This document shows positions 46,076-57,960 of a DNA stretch of 64,000 nucleotides, piece after piece (the first letter of the stretch is position 1; each line of letters begins with the position of its first letter). The DNA comes from Cryptomeria japonica (Eukaryota > Streptophyta > Pinopsida > Cupressales > Cupressaceae). The translations under genes were made by a program, and so were the position numbers. The DNA lies in contig NC_081408.1 of assembly GCF_030272615.1 (NCBI RefSeq), forward strand, positions 405,119,389 through 405,183,388. Reading direction: 5' to 3'. The notes under the pieces are model-generated. The model was not told the DNA's origin. It searched no databases and saw only the letters and a list, made by a program, of their open reading frames with translations.

Positions 46076-46225
46076 ATCTCTCCCTTTGGCATTGATGGCA
46101 AAATATGAATGTGAAAAACAATCAATGCAAAGAAAGAAAACATCTCCAACAAACTCCCCCTAAGATGAAGCAGATAAATTTTTTTTGAGATGCTTCTCTC
46201 CCCTTTGACAACAATGCCAAAGATT
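46076..46225 (-). promoter_or_regulatory. CopC polypurine tracts
   Basis: On the minus strand CAAAGGGAGAGAT abuts the LTR, with further modules near 46153 (TTAGGGGGAG) and 46198 (AAAGGGGAGAG), each near a CAATGCC or TTGTTGTC word as in CopA and CopD. Confidence 0.75.
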
Positions 46226-46373
46226 CTCAAAATAGAAAACCAAACTTACTCTACCCCTAAAATAGATAACCAATCCAATAAACTACTCCATGAGAGGAGC
46301 AACACCAATTCATCAATCTAGATAAAAAAATAAGATTGTGACGTCCATTGGATTGATGCAACTCAATGCATCT

Positions 46374-47958
46374 AGTTCTCATCAGGAGGGGTGGATACCC
46401 CTAACTTGTCTCTCAAATAGACAAATGTATCTGCAGATAAAGTCTTAGTTAAAATATCAGAAATCTATTCCTTTGTAGATACATATTCCTACTTCACTTC
46501 CTCTTCACTGACTTTTTCTCTTAAGAAATGATATTTGATCGACACATGTTTAGTCTTCAAATGTTGCACTAGATTATTTGACATATTAATAGCACTAGAA
46601 TTATCACAATATATAACAATAGGCTCATCATAGATAACTCTGATATCCTTCAAAATTTGCTTCATCCAAACTACCTAAGTGTAGTTACTAGCAACAATAA
46701 TGTACTCAACTTCAATAATATATAGGGACACTGAATCCTATTTCTTACTATCCCATGCAACCAATTTCTTACCCAAAAAGAAAGCACCATCAGAGATACT
46801 CTTTCGGTCATCAACATCACCAACCCAATCAACATCAGTGTAAGCACATAACGTGAAATCATCATTCCTTGGATACCACAAACCATAATCCACAACTCCT
46901 TTCAAGTATCTGAATATTCTCTTTACAATAGTGACATGACTCTCTTTCGGAACAACTTGATATCTAGTAGCCATGCACACAACATGCATAATGTCCGGTC
47001 TAGTCTGAGTCAAATATAGCAGTCCACTAACCATAGATCTGTACAAAGACTGATTATCTTTTGGAGATTCATTATTTTTAGATAATTTGCATCCAAACAC
47101 CATAGGAGTTCCAATTGGTTTGGAGTCATCTAACCCAAACTTCTTCAATAACTCCTTCACATATTTAGTTTGAGATATAAACATACTTTTTCCAGTCTAT
47201 GAAATCTACAATCCTAAGAAAAATTTCATTTCTCCTATCATAGACATCTCAAAATCTTTTTGCATATCATCGGTAAACTTCATGCTCAAGTTATCATCTC
47301 CTCCAAATATAATATCATCAACAAAAACTTCAACAATCAAGATTTTATCATTCTCAATCTTAAAATACAAATTACTATCAACATTACCTTTATTAAATCC
47401 TAATTTCAACAAGTATTTATCCAGTCTAGCATACTAGGCTCTAGGGGCTTGTTTCAATCTATAAAGAGATTTCTCCAGTTTGCATACCATGTCACCATCA
47501 TCTGATAATCAAAATCCATCAAGTTTCTCAACTTAGACTTCTTTCTCAAGATCACCATTCAGAAAGGCTGACTTGACATCCATTTGATATACCTTGAGGT
47601 CCTTATAGCTAGCATATGCAAGCAATAGTCTAACAACTTCAAGTATGACTACTGGAGCAAAAGTATCCTCATAATCATTTCCTTCTTTCTGTGAATATCC
47701 TTTGTACACCAATCTTTCTTTATTTCTGACTTCACCAACTTCATTCAATTTGTTCCTGAATACCCATTTAGTACCAATCACATTTTTATCTTTACGTCTA
47801 GGCACAAGTTCCCATGTGTTATTATTTTCAATCTGATTCAATTCTTCTTCCATAGCCCTTATCCAATTTTCATCTTTGCAAGCTTCAACAACATCTTTAG
47901 GTTCAATTTTGGAAATCAAACTTACCTCTTCAATAACTAGCCTTCTTATAGTCATCAC
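46374..47958 (-). pseudogene. CopC reverse transcriptase and RNase H remnant
   Basis: From right to left: NTWELVPRRKDKNVIGTKW, then YQMDVKSAFLNGDL near 47590-47550, a stop-rich gap, [11 protein letters not shown] near 47330, then SQTKYVKELLKKFGL and TRPDIMHV near 47000. RNase H follows with AYTDVDWVGD near 46840 and KYHFLREKV near 46520. The frame ends with GVSTPPDEN near 46380. Stops at several former Gln codons and at least three frame changes are present. FVDD is kept. Confidence 0.87.
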
Positions 47959-47999
47959 ACCTTTATTTTCACCATCATTAGAACAATATGTTGACCATC

Positions 48000-49353
48000 A
48001 TTATATCCACATGCTTTGATTTATTTTCCATAGTTCTCATCAACCGTCACATTTTCACTTTCCACTATCTTTCTCAGTCTCTTATTGTGGCACCGGTAGG
48101 ATTTTCTCTTTGTTGAATATCCCAAGAAAATCCCTTCATCACTTCTTGCATCAAACTTTCTCTTGATATAACACTTGCTACCAAAAATTCTAAAATATGT
48201 CATAGTAGGAACATGACCAAACCATGGCTCATAAGGAGTCTTATCGGTATCACCTTTTATATTAACTCAGTTGAATGAGTAAACAACAGTGTTAAAAACT
48301 TCTCTCCAGTAGATGTTTGAAACATTCCCTTTAATTAGCATAGTCCTTGCAGCATCCAAGACAATTTTGTTCTTCCTTTCAACAACCCCATTCTACTGTG
48401 GGGTTCTAGGAGCAGATAATTGTCTTCTAATCCCATGCTTCTCACAGAATGAATCAAAATCAGAAAAACTAAAATTCTCCTCCTCTGTCAGATCTCTGAC
48501 ATTTCACCTTCAGTCTTGTCTTAGTCTCAACCTTTGCTTTGAAAATCTTGAATTTATCCAATGCTTCTGATTTTTCCTTCAAAAATACAACCCACATCAT
48601 CCTTGGATAATCATCAATTAGTAACATAAAATATCTATCACCCCACAAAATTCTAATGTTTGTAGGTCCACATAGGTTAGTATGCACAAGATCTAGCAAT
48701 CCATTAGATGTATACTACTTACTCTTGAAAGAAATTCTTGTATGCTTACCCATTTGACATTCTTTACATGCCGGATTAGAAGGCTTAACAATTTTAGGCA
48801 AATCTCTAACAACTTGTATAGAACTGATCTTAATCATTAAATCAAAATTAACATGACACATTCTCCTATGCCACAACCAACTTTCATCAATCTGAGCAAT
48901 CAAGCAACTTTTCTCACCAACATTCAAATGAAAGATATTACCTTCAGTCTTAGTTCTTGATGCAATCTCTATACTAGAGGCATTTAGGATCTTGCATTTT
49001 CCATTATTGAATTGTAAATCATAACCTTTGTCAACCATCTATCCAACACTTCAAAGATTATGCTTAAAATCTTCAACATACAATATATCATCAGTGTTAT
49101 GATTACCATCAAAGGAAATGGAACCTCTACCACATATCACAGAGGATTTGTCATCTCCAAATCCTACTATTCCACCATCATACCTTTCCATATTCACAAA
49201 TTTTCTTTTATCACCAGTCATATGATGTGAACAACCGATGTCAATCACCCATTCATCTTTCTCTCCAAGTTTAGCAGCTAAAGCTTTCTCCTCAATAGTG
49301 CATCTTGTGGAATCATCAGGTACCGATCCATCTTCTTTGATAGAAATAAACAC
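48000..49353 (-). pseudogene. CopC protease and integrase remnant
   Basis: The protease site reads WVIDIGCSHHMTGD near 49255-49210, where DSG has become DIG. The integrase zinc domain shows WLWHRRMCHVNF and CKECQMGKH near 48885-48745. The core reads HTNLCGP near 48690, so the first catalytic Asp is Asn, then LIDDYPRMMW. A gap near 48470 breaks the frame. The late block MTYFRIFGSKCYIK is at 48203. Confidence 0.86.
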
Positions 49354-49431
49354 AACTTCATCTCCTTTTGATTCTTCATCTGTAACACCTTCATCGGTAG
49401 CATAATAATAGTTCTTCTGATTCTTATAGTT

Positions 49432-50157
49432 CTAGTTAGGCTTATAAGTCTTATCATACTTCTCATGCTTCTCATATCTATCATGCTTATCAAATTTGTC
49501 ATGCCTATCATTCTTAGAAATTCTCTCTGGGCATCTAGAAGAAAAATGTCGTACCTTATTGGAAGAGAAACATTTAAAGGGCAATTTTCTATCATACTTA
49601 CCATCTCCTTTAGGCAATCTTTGGGAAATCAATGCTTCAAGCTCCTCCAATTCTCTTTCTTGCTATTTCATCTCTCTTCTCTCTCTATCATATCTAGATA
49701 TTTTGAATTCTTCAAGATCATACTTCCGCTTTCCAGATAAAGATGCTCTAAATGTTGTCTCAGGCTTTCCATGTGATTCACCAAATTCGCTCAGTTCAAA
49801 TGCAACAATATTTCCAAGAAACTTTGACTTGTTTATCTCCTTCATATAAGGTTTCAAGCTTCTCCCAGATCTTATGTGTAGTCTGAAGTCCCATTACATT
49901 AGTCATATCTAAATCAATCAGGCACTCAACAATGCATCCTTCGCTCTAATGTTATTTTCAGCTTCCTTAATCTCATCTGCAGTAACCGGTCCATTCAGAG
50001 GAAAAAAATACGCATACTTTGTAATCTTCCAGTAATCTTCTCCAAGACATCTCAAGTGCACCTCCATCTGATTCTTCCATATAGCATAGTTACTTCCATC
50101 AAATCTTAGACTCTCCTTAAAGATAACACCTCCATTTTCCATCCCAGATCTCCTCAA
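49432..50157 (-). pseudogene. CopC gag remnant
   Basis: The start MENGGVIFKESLRFDGSNY near 50142 is a copia gag start. The frame is open to 49918. Two further blocks at 49857-49663 and 49650-49432 carry the middle of gag and the knuckle CFSSNKVRHFSSRC, with the second Cys as Ser and Gly as Arg, so it cannot bind zinc normally. Confidence 0.82.
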
Positions 50158-50184
50158 ATGGTTAAGCTTCTTTCAGAGGATCTA

Positions 50185-50196
50185 GCTCTAATACCA
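50185..50196 (-). promoter_or_regulatory. CopC primer-binding site
   Basis: On the minus strand TGGTATTAGAGC differs at one base from the initiator Met-tRNA complement and lies two bases from the LTR. Confidence 0.82.
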
Positions 50197-50198
50197 AT

Positions 50199-51466
50199 TA
50201 TTGGCAACAACAATGAGAGAAAACTAAGAGGGGGGTGAATCAGTTTTCTACCGAATATACAAAATCAACCATAAATACAAATCTGATAAACTAGAGCAAC
50301 AACAAAGATAAGCAAATTGATAGCATAACACACAGCACCAAGATTTTGACGTGGAAAACCCGGTTAAGGGAAAACCACGATGGGAACCTACCCACAATAA
50401 GATGATACTCTGTAGTAGTATGTTGAAATATTACAATAGGGAATGCACTAACATTTAGGCACACTACCTAGAGCTCACTGCTCAAATATAATAACCCAGA
50501 AGGCTACAACTCTTAGGGAAGTCTCACTGACTTACAACAAGATTCAGACTACAATCCAGAAGGAATGAACTGCAAGAATAGTTTTTGCAAATGCCTGATG
50601 ATTGTTCTGGCTAAGCACAATTGCCTACTCTACAACACCAATCTCTACTCAATCACAATGTTGAAGGATGAATCACTTTTTTGCACATACACCACTCTTT
50701 GATAATGGAGACACAAATTTGATACCTAAATTACATAACTATATCACCTATTTATACAATTCATCAACCTTGACAACAAAGTCAGCTAAACCCTCAACTT
50801 ACAATTACAAAATTACATCATTCGATGCAAAGATCGACTACCAGACCAATATAATGATAAACATGACATAACATGGACCTAAATAAATTTTCCAAATGAT
50901 CATCACCGCCAGTAATCACGCCAAGATAACTCGCAACACGCTACACCACCAGGAAAACAACATTACATAAAGAACATGACTAGTTCAACAAAATTGCCAG
51001 GAACTCGCACAATGATTAATGCAGATCATAAAAAAAAATAGGACATACTTAGAAAACACTAACAAGCACATTAGAATCATCAATAACATTTGTACCAATA
51101 CCACTTATCAAATCTTCATCGATCAACATCTGAACCTCAAGAATACTCAAACAACAACAATTGTCACAAAGAAAGATAACTTGAGGAGCAACAAATCATG
51201 AACCATCTGAAATGAAGATACACAAGACCATCCAAAACAATCTCCCAAAATACTGAACTCTGCAAAGCATTGATAAAAAAATAAACTACAAACCAGATCA
51301 TATGATATGATCAAATAAGCTTTCTAGATCACCAAAACCAATACAAAATAATATAATGATACTATAAATAATCCGTACACTGAACTATGATCTCAATAAA
51401 CCAATCTGCAATCATGAGAGAAATAAATCATAGGAATATGTTGACATCAATGACAACAACATATCC
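50199..51466 (-). repeat. CopC 5' LTR, outer end truncated
   Basis: The inner end is at 50199, next to the primer site. The outer end stops after GGATATGTTGTTGTC (minus strand) at 51466 and lacks the last 20 or so bases seen in the other LTR. Sequence beyond is purine-rich and unrelated. Confidence 0.82.
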
Positions 51467-51721
51467 AAGAAATATATGAGAGGGAAGGATGCAAGGATAA
51501 AGATGTCTCAGTAAGGAGGAAAGGAAAGGTAGAAAGAGGTGAGAGAGATAGATAGGGAGAGAGGGAGGGTTGAGATAGATGGAGGAGGATAGAGAGGTTG
51601 GTAATGATATATGGATAGAGATGTAGGAAGGTGGAGAGGGAAAGAGGGAGAAACTTAGAGGGGGGAGGGAGGGTGTGATGGAAAGTTGATGATGTACACA
51701 ATAGAGAGAGAATAAGAATTA

Positions 51722-51765
<44 letters not shown>

Positions 51766-52600
51766 TAATAGGAGAGATGAAATAATACAAAGAGAGAGGA
51801 GTAAGAGGGGATTGAGGGAGAGGTAGACATGGATGGAGTGAAAGACCTATGGAAGGAGGAGATAAAGAGGTGAGGCAAGAGAGAGGAAAGATTTTAGAAA
51901 TAGATAAGGGTTAATGGGGAGGGAGATAGAGGGGGAGAGAGATAGAGGGGGATAGAGAGAGGTAGGTAATGATAAATGGATGTATAGGTAGATAGGTGGA
52001 GAAGAAGGGATTGAGGAACCTAGAGACGGGAGAGAGAGGTGATTCATACCTAGATAGTAGAGAGAGAATATGGGAGGAAGAGAGAATAAAGGAGAGAGGT
52101 GTAGTGAGATAGATATGGGGGTGTGGGGGTGTGGCTATAAGGATGGGGAGATAGAAAGGGAGAGGGGAAGAAAGGGAGGGAGATACCTAGAGAGGGGAGA
52201 AAGGTAGAAGAGGAGAGACAAAATAACAAAGAGAGGAGTAAGAGGGGATGGATGGAGAGGTAGGCATTATGGGAGTGAGAGACCTATGGAAGGAGGAGAT
52301 AAAGAGGATAGGAGAGAGATAAGAGGAGGGAGTTCATAAAGGGATAGGGTTAAGAGGGAGGGATAGAAAGGTAGAGAGAGAGGGAGAGAACTATAGAGGG
52401 GACATATAGATAGGTAAGATACCTAGAAGGGTTAAGAGAAGTGAGATACTTAGATAGTGAGAGAGGAGTGAGATAGATAGAAGGGGATAGAGAGAGGTGG
52501 GTATGGAGACATATATGTAGAGGTGATAGGTGGAGTGGAAGGGAGGGAGAAACCTAGAGAGGGGAGAGAGAGGGTGGGATGGAGAGGTGATGACCTAGAC
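51467..52600. repeat. Long purine-rich (GA) low-complexity block with (GA)n
   Basis: For about 1.1 kb the plus strand is almost wholly A and G with a few T. It is built of variants of GAGAGAGG, GGAGGG and GATAGA, with an uninterrupted GA run at 51726-51762. Larger segments seem repeated: AGGAGGAGATAAAGAGG occurs near 51855 and 52293, and CCTAGAGAGGGGAGA near 52190 and 52553. The minus-strand frames of Ser/Leu/Pro/His here are products of the repeat, not genes. Confidence 0.9.
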
Positions 52601-53399
52601 AATAGGTATCTCAATTTCCTCCTATTTCTTTACCATTAGTCCATGGACCCAATTTTTCTTAAGGTAGATTTTTTTTGCTATAAAAGGATTGCACAAGTAC
52701 AATCATTAGATTTGGTAGCAATACAAGTAATGATAAATAAAGAGAAATATCATAAGAAGTCCAAAATTCTCTTAGTCATCAAGACAAAACAAAATAGGAA
52801 AAGGATTATTGAAATAAAAAATTCTATTGTAGATAAAGATGTGAGAGAAATGGACCCTCAACATTACCAAATGGCCTAAGTCAATTTTGGTAAACAAAAA
52901 GGGAAGAATAGTTGGTATATCTAGACTCTACTATTTAAAGCTTGACATTGAGAATTTCTAAATATGAAGAAGCTAAAAAATACCTCAAAGAAAACTAAAA
53001 CAATTAAGAATTTTTGTAAAGATTTGTATAGCTCCAGTGGCATTTGCAACTTATAATTATACAAATACTCCAATTTTTATATCTAAGAGGGAGGTTGATA
53101 ACTTGTAGGTGATAAAATTGAAGAATCAAACATTAGGTAGTTGGATAGGTGCAATGGAAAATTGATCTTGTGAAAAAATGGAGTTGGGTTGTAAATATAC
53201 TTAGCAAGCTACTCATTTATATCAAATCATGAATCAATTTTGGAATCTAATAATTACATGATTATTATTATCTAAAATAATAATAATAATTAATTTTTTC
53301 AATGATTATTCTACTTCATTTATGAATTATATAATGGTTATTATATTTATTTTATTTTATTTTTTTATTGATAACCATGATATTATATTGCTTAAAATA
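52601..53399 (+). other. Unassigned A/T-rich sequence
   Basis: A 78-codon frame (52643-52879) rich in Lys and Ile has somewhat protein-like content (EKYHKKSKILLVIKTK) but no motif I know. The rest is A/T-rich with TAATAATAAT runs near 53275. Confidence 0.35.
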
Positions 53400-54443
53400 G
53401 GAAAGATTTACATCCAAAAAGCAGATAGACAGCCTGCCACAACATGGGGTCTTGCCCCTATTACAACAAAGGAACCTGAAAAAGACACCAGACCTACAGG
53501 TCCATCAACTACAAAAAACCAACATACATACACATATCCCACAAAAAAGAATCCAATTGGCCCCGAGGACCTAACTACCGAAACCATCCCAAGGCCTCCT
53601 CCCTTGAGAAGTTAGGAATACCCCGGCTAGGCCCTGCATCTTGCATCTCACCCCCTCCACCTGGCACTGTTCCCGATCTGCCACCACATAGTGAGCCATG
53701 CTCCACCACCTTCACCTACTTCTGTGGAATCTGATGGCGTAACATAGGCCTCTCATCCTCATCCAGAGGATCCTCAGATTGAATTGGGGTCACCTTCCCA
53801 CGAATCTTCACTCGCTCAGTCGGCCCCAACTTATGCACATACTGCACAATCTCTCTCCATCCCTTCCTTGTGTTCTCCACCTACAAATCAACTGGTTGAG
53901 AAGCTGACCAAATTACAAATGGCTGCATTTCCCCCACTTCAACACCAATCCTCTGCCATGGTCCTTCCATCGACTTCAGTCCTTTGCCAACAATAGCTCA
54001 AGCCACCACTTCCTTCAAACCACCTGCCCATTTTGGTCTCAGCACCAAAGATGCGACCCGCTACACTTCACTGACTTTCCCACCAGCAAGGCCAGGGCAA
54101 CGAACAATGATGAGATATCAAGGTTAGTTCTAGGCTGATAGCTAGACACTAGAAATTCCTCCCCTAACATCAACCTCACTGCCCTCCAAAATTCCTCTCC
54201 ATCCACCCTGAAGACGTTCATCAACCTATTGCTTGAGATCAAGCTGTGAAAAGCAGGCATTTGCCCGTCCGTCATCAAGGAAAAAATTACCTCCATCCTA
54301 ACTCGCCTCTACACCAAAACCTGCACACACAATCACCACTGAAAACTAGCCATCGCAAAATGCTAGGGAGCCAAAATCAAGGCCTTAAAAAGCCACCACC
54401 ATCACATGAAATTATTGCTCCACACGAATCGCAAAAAAACCAT
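53400..54443 (-). pseudogene. Unrecognised coding-like sequence, target of CopD
   Basis: On the minus strand a frame from 54296 to 54039 reads MEVIFSLMTDGQMPAFHSL and ends SGSHLWC. A second stretch near 53885-53720 reads VENTRKGWREIVQYVHKLG, then VKIRGKVTPIQSEDPLDED. The frames do not connect without a break. A TGTGTGCAG word before the first block could be a splice acceptor. The left end turns into T-rich sequence with ATAAAAAAATAAAAT-like tails near 53370, as at a LINE or gene 3' end. I do not recognise the family. Confidence 0.35.
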
Positions 54444-54448
54444 TCATC
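54444..54448. repeat. CopD target site duplication, left
   Basis: TCATC, identical to 61864-61868. Confidence 0.9.
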
Positions 54449-55924
54449 TAATAACTCAATGATGAATGGATAGTACCAAACCGGTACTGAGAGGGGGGGT
54501 GAATCAGTATAGACAAAAACACAATCCTAAACTGATTTGTCACCAGACACTATGCTTTGACAGACAAACAGTAACACCGGTCATAAACAAAGTACAACCG
54601 ACAAAACCCAGAATAACTGAGACAAGCGTAAAATGGTTGACACTTATCTTTTCATACAATCTAATTCTTCATTTCCATTTCACCCTAGTGCATGAACAGG
54701 TAATCTATCATCAAAGATATATAAACAACTAGATCAACATGATTTACCTTCAGACACACAACATTTAAACCATCACATGAATAACACCACACATGACACA
54801 CAGATTTTTCACGTAGAAACCTAACTAGGAAAAACCACGGTGGGGATGAATACCCACAAGCTGTTTTTGAACTCTTTAGAAGTTCGCTCTGTTAGGAGCC
54901 TTGTCCAGTTAAAGACTAGTACAATAGGTTCTGTTAGGAACCGATCCTGTTAGGGATCACCTAGTTAAGGGATGGCTAGAATACCTGGTTAAAGGTTAAA
55001 CCCTATTAAAGGTTACCTTGTTACAGGATTTCAAGAACTCAATGGTTTTGAATCACCCTGTTAAAGGATTTATAGTAAGCTAATTAAAGATACCTGGTTA
55101 AGGGATTTTCCAACTATTGAAGCGGTTAAAGATCAATAGGTATTACAATGATCTAATAATAGTACTCAATGCCTAATGTAGATCCGCTTAAGTTCCTTTC
55201 TTCTGCACACACAATATGCAAGAATCAATCCTCTTATCTCATCTGGTTTGGCAAGAATCATGTATCACTTCACTTGGATACACACACACACAACTTTTTC
55301 CAACAAATTTAGAATGAAACACAACATCGACCTTATAGGAAATAGATAGGCCGGTAGCATAAACCCTAAACCCAAAACCTATTAGGTTAAGCAATTCAAA
55401 CGGTTCAATCCTGACCATTGAGCATATTACATTAAATGCAACAGTCTTGAACCAATCTCAAGATGTTCTCCATCATTTGTTTTCCACCGATTTTATGGCG
55501 GCTGATAACCCATCATGCGTTATCACTGTTTACAGACTTTGCACATTCCCAAGGTAGATAGGAACAATCTCCTTCATGCAAGATCCTTCATGTGCACAAG
55601 GCTGATGTGGCAACACAATCTGTTCTTCGTTACAATGCTAACTCTTCACACAAAGTCACCGGTTGAGTCACACAGGGTTGAAGCTTATCAACCGGAAACC
55701 CTGAGACTACCAATCGGTAGTCATACAAAGCTTCCATGTACTGGTTCTCATATCAACATGCCGGTTCACCTTGAACAGACACACCACTTCACTTTGGCAC
55801 ATATACCAGTTCACAATGTGATACCGGTTCTCACATATACCGGTTCTCTGATCTGCAGCATATTGACATCAATGACAACATACAATGTCATCATGTCCTC
55901 ATACCGGTTCACATAATGCCAACA
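54449..55924 (-). repeat. CopD 3' LTR
   Basis: On the minus strand it starts TGTTGGCATTATG at 55924 and ends at 54449, with the final CA changed to TA. It is alignable end to end with 60327-61863, apart from two short repeat gains in the latter. Confidence 0.93.
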
Positions 55925-56110
55925 ATCTCCCCCTTTGGCATTGATGGCAATATACAAAGATATCTCTCCACTTCACATCCGCTTCATATCTTCTCCCACA
56001 CTTTCTGCAGATATCTTCTCTCCACTTCACTTCTTCTCTGCTTTTGACAACAATGCCAAAGTGGAGGCACAAGCTTCCCTGTTCCATTATGCTGCTCCCC
56101 TTGAGGAGTA
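55925..56110 (-). promoter_or_regulatory. CopD polypurine tracts
   Basis: On the minus strand CCAAAGGGGGAGAT abuts the LTR. Further modules lie near 56092 (AAGGGGAGCA) and around 56000-56040 (AGTGGAGAGAAG). The CAATGCC word precedes the first, as in CopA. Confidence 0.8.
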
Positions 56111-56179
56111 GCATCCTTCAACACATCAATCCTGAAAAAAAAATTTGACTATGTAATACCTGACTGATGTGGAGCATTT

Positions 56180-57960
56180 ACTTGTAGTTTACCTCCTGAA
56201 GGGGCAACACCCCTAATTCACCTCTTAAGTACATAAATGTAGCCTTTAGGAGAGGCTTGGTGAATATTTCCGCTAACTACTCCTTACTGGAAACATGTTC
56301 CAGTGCAATCTCTTTGTTCTGAACCTTTTCCCTCAAGAAATGATACTTAAGCTCAAAGTGCTTGGTTCTACAATGTAAAACTAGATTCTTTGAAATATTG
56401 ATAGCACTTGTGTTATCACAAAATATGCTTACTGGTTCAGATACAGGAACTTTCAAGCCATTTAGTACATGCTTCATCCAAATTGTTTGAGTGCAGTTCA
56501 TGAAAGATGCAACATACTCTTCTTCTGTTGTAGACTGAGAGATACAACTCTGCTTCTTACTCATCCATGAGACTAGTCTACCATCGAGAAAGAATGCACC
56601 ACTAGTTGTGCTCTTCCGGTCATCCACATTACCTGCCCAATCAACATCTATGAATACTTTCAAGTTGAAATCCTTGCTATATGGATACCACAATCCAAAA
56701 TCAATAGTTCACTTCAGATACTTAAGAATCCGCTTGACTGCAACCAAGTGGGATTCTTTTGGACTTTTTTGGAACATTGCAGTAATGCCAATTACATGTG
56801 CAATGTCTGGTCTGCTATGCACTACATAATGCAACTTACCAATCATTGATCAATATTCCTTCTCATTAACCAAGGCTGAGTCATCCTCTTTGGATAGTTT
56901 ACAACCGGTTACCATCGGTGTACCAACCGTTTTGCTATCTTCCATGCCAAAGGTCTTCAACACCTCTTTGAAATACTTGGACTGAATGATAAAGATTCCA
57001 TCTTTCATCTATTGAATCTATAGTCCAATGAAGAACTTAATCTCCCCTATGAATAACATCTCAAACTCTTTCTTCATCTCATTTGCAAACTCATGACTCA
57101 TCTTGTCATCTCCACCAAAGATAATGTCATCAACAAATACCTCACAAATCAGGATCTGATCTCCTTCAGACTTCAAGTAGATATTGCTATCTTCGCTTGT
57201 TCTCTCAAATCCAATCTTCACAAGATGGGAGTGCAGGCGTTCATACCATGCTCTAGGTGCCTGCTTTAGACCATATAAGGCTTTGTGTAGCCTACACACC
57301 ATGTCACTGTCTTCAGATAGGGAAAACCCATCTGGTTGCTCTATATACACCTCCTCTTCAAGTACACCATTCAGGAATGCAGATTTTATGTCCATTTGAT
57401 ATACTTTGAATCCTTTAAAAGCTGCATATGCAAGAAGCATACGAACTCCTTCCAATCTGGCTACAGGAGCAAAGGTTTCTCCATAGTCCTCTCCTTCTTC
57501 TTGGGCATATCCTTTACACACCAGTCTAGCTTTGTTTCTAATCACTGTGCTATCGTCATTCAGCTTGTTTCTAAAAACCCATTTGGTACCAATGACATTT
57601 TAATGCTCCGGCCTTGGTACCAAAGACCATGTGCCATTCTTCTCTATCTGGTCAAGTTCTTCCTCCATTGCCTTGATCCAATCTTCATCTTTATGTACTT
57701 CTTTGAATGATTTAGGCTCAAATTCAGAGATCATACATGAGTTTTCTCTGACCTTTCTTCTTGTAAGGATTCTTGCATCCTTATCTCCTATGATCTGCTT
57801 AGGATCATGATTCAGCTTGACATACCAAAGAATGGTCTTGATAGATTCCTCTTGCTTTTATTCTTCATCCTCATCTCCATCAGTATCAGCATCTACATTT
57901 ACTAGTGTAGGAACACTATTACTGGTACTTGGTTGACTAGCAACCGGTTCCCAGAAGGTT
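56180..57960 (-). pseudogene. CopD reverse transcriptase and RNase H
   Basis: From right to left: EPKSFKEVHKDEDWIKAME near 57710, [18 protein letters not shown] at 57540, [17 protein letters not shown] near 57400, [15 protein letters not shown] near 57270 and the catalytic [11 protein letters not shown] near 57140. RNase H has FIDVDWAGN near 56655, TTEEEYVASF near 56530 and HFLREKVQNKE near 56340-56300. It ends near 56200 with GVLPLQEVN. Stops occur near 57598, 57016, 56850 and 56706, mostly at former Gln, Arg or Gly codons. An indel near 57960, compared with CopA, puts it out of frame with integrase. Confidence 0.92.

Larger units (their letters stand above)
45713..51466 (-). mobile_element. 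CopC: Ty1/copia retrotransposon, both outer ends damaged
   Basis: Minus-strand gag, protease, integrase, reverse transcriptase and RNase H lie between two partial LTRs. The left LTR keeps only its first 360 bases and then meets the GypB LTR. The right LTR lacks about 20 bases at its outer end and then meets purine-rich DNA. It shares layout and polypurine modules with CopA and CopD but is a separate, more decayed family. Confidence 0.9.

Noticed and set aside
51447-51878. Long minus-strand frame rich in Ser, Leu and Pro
   Set aside because: It is the reading of the GA-rich block; the repeat leaves out most stop codons on the pyrimidine strand.
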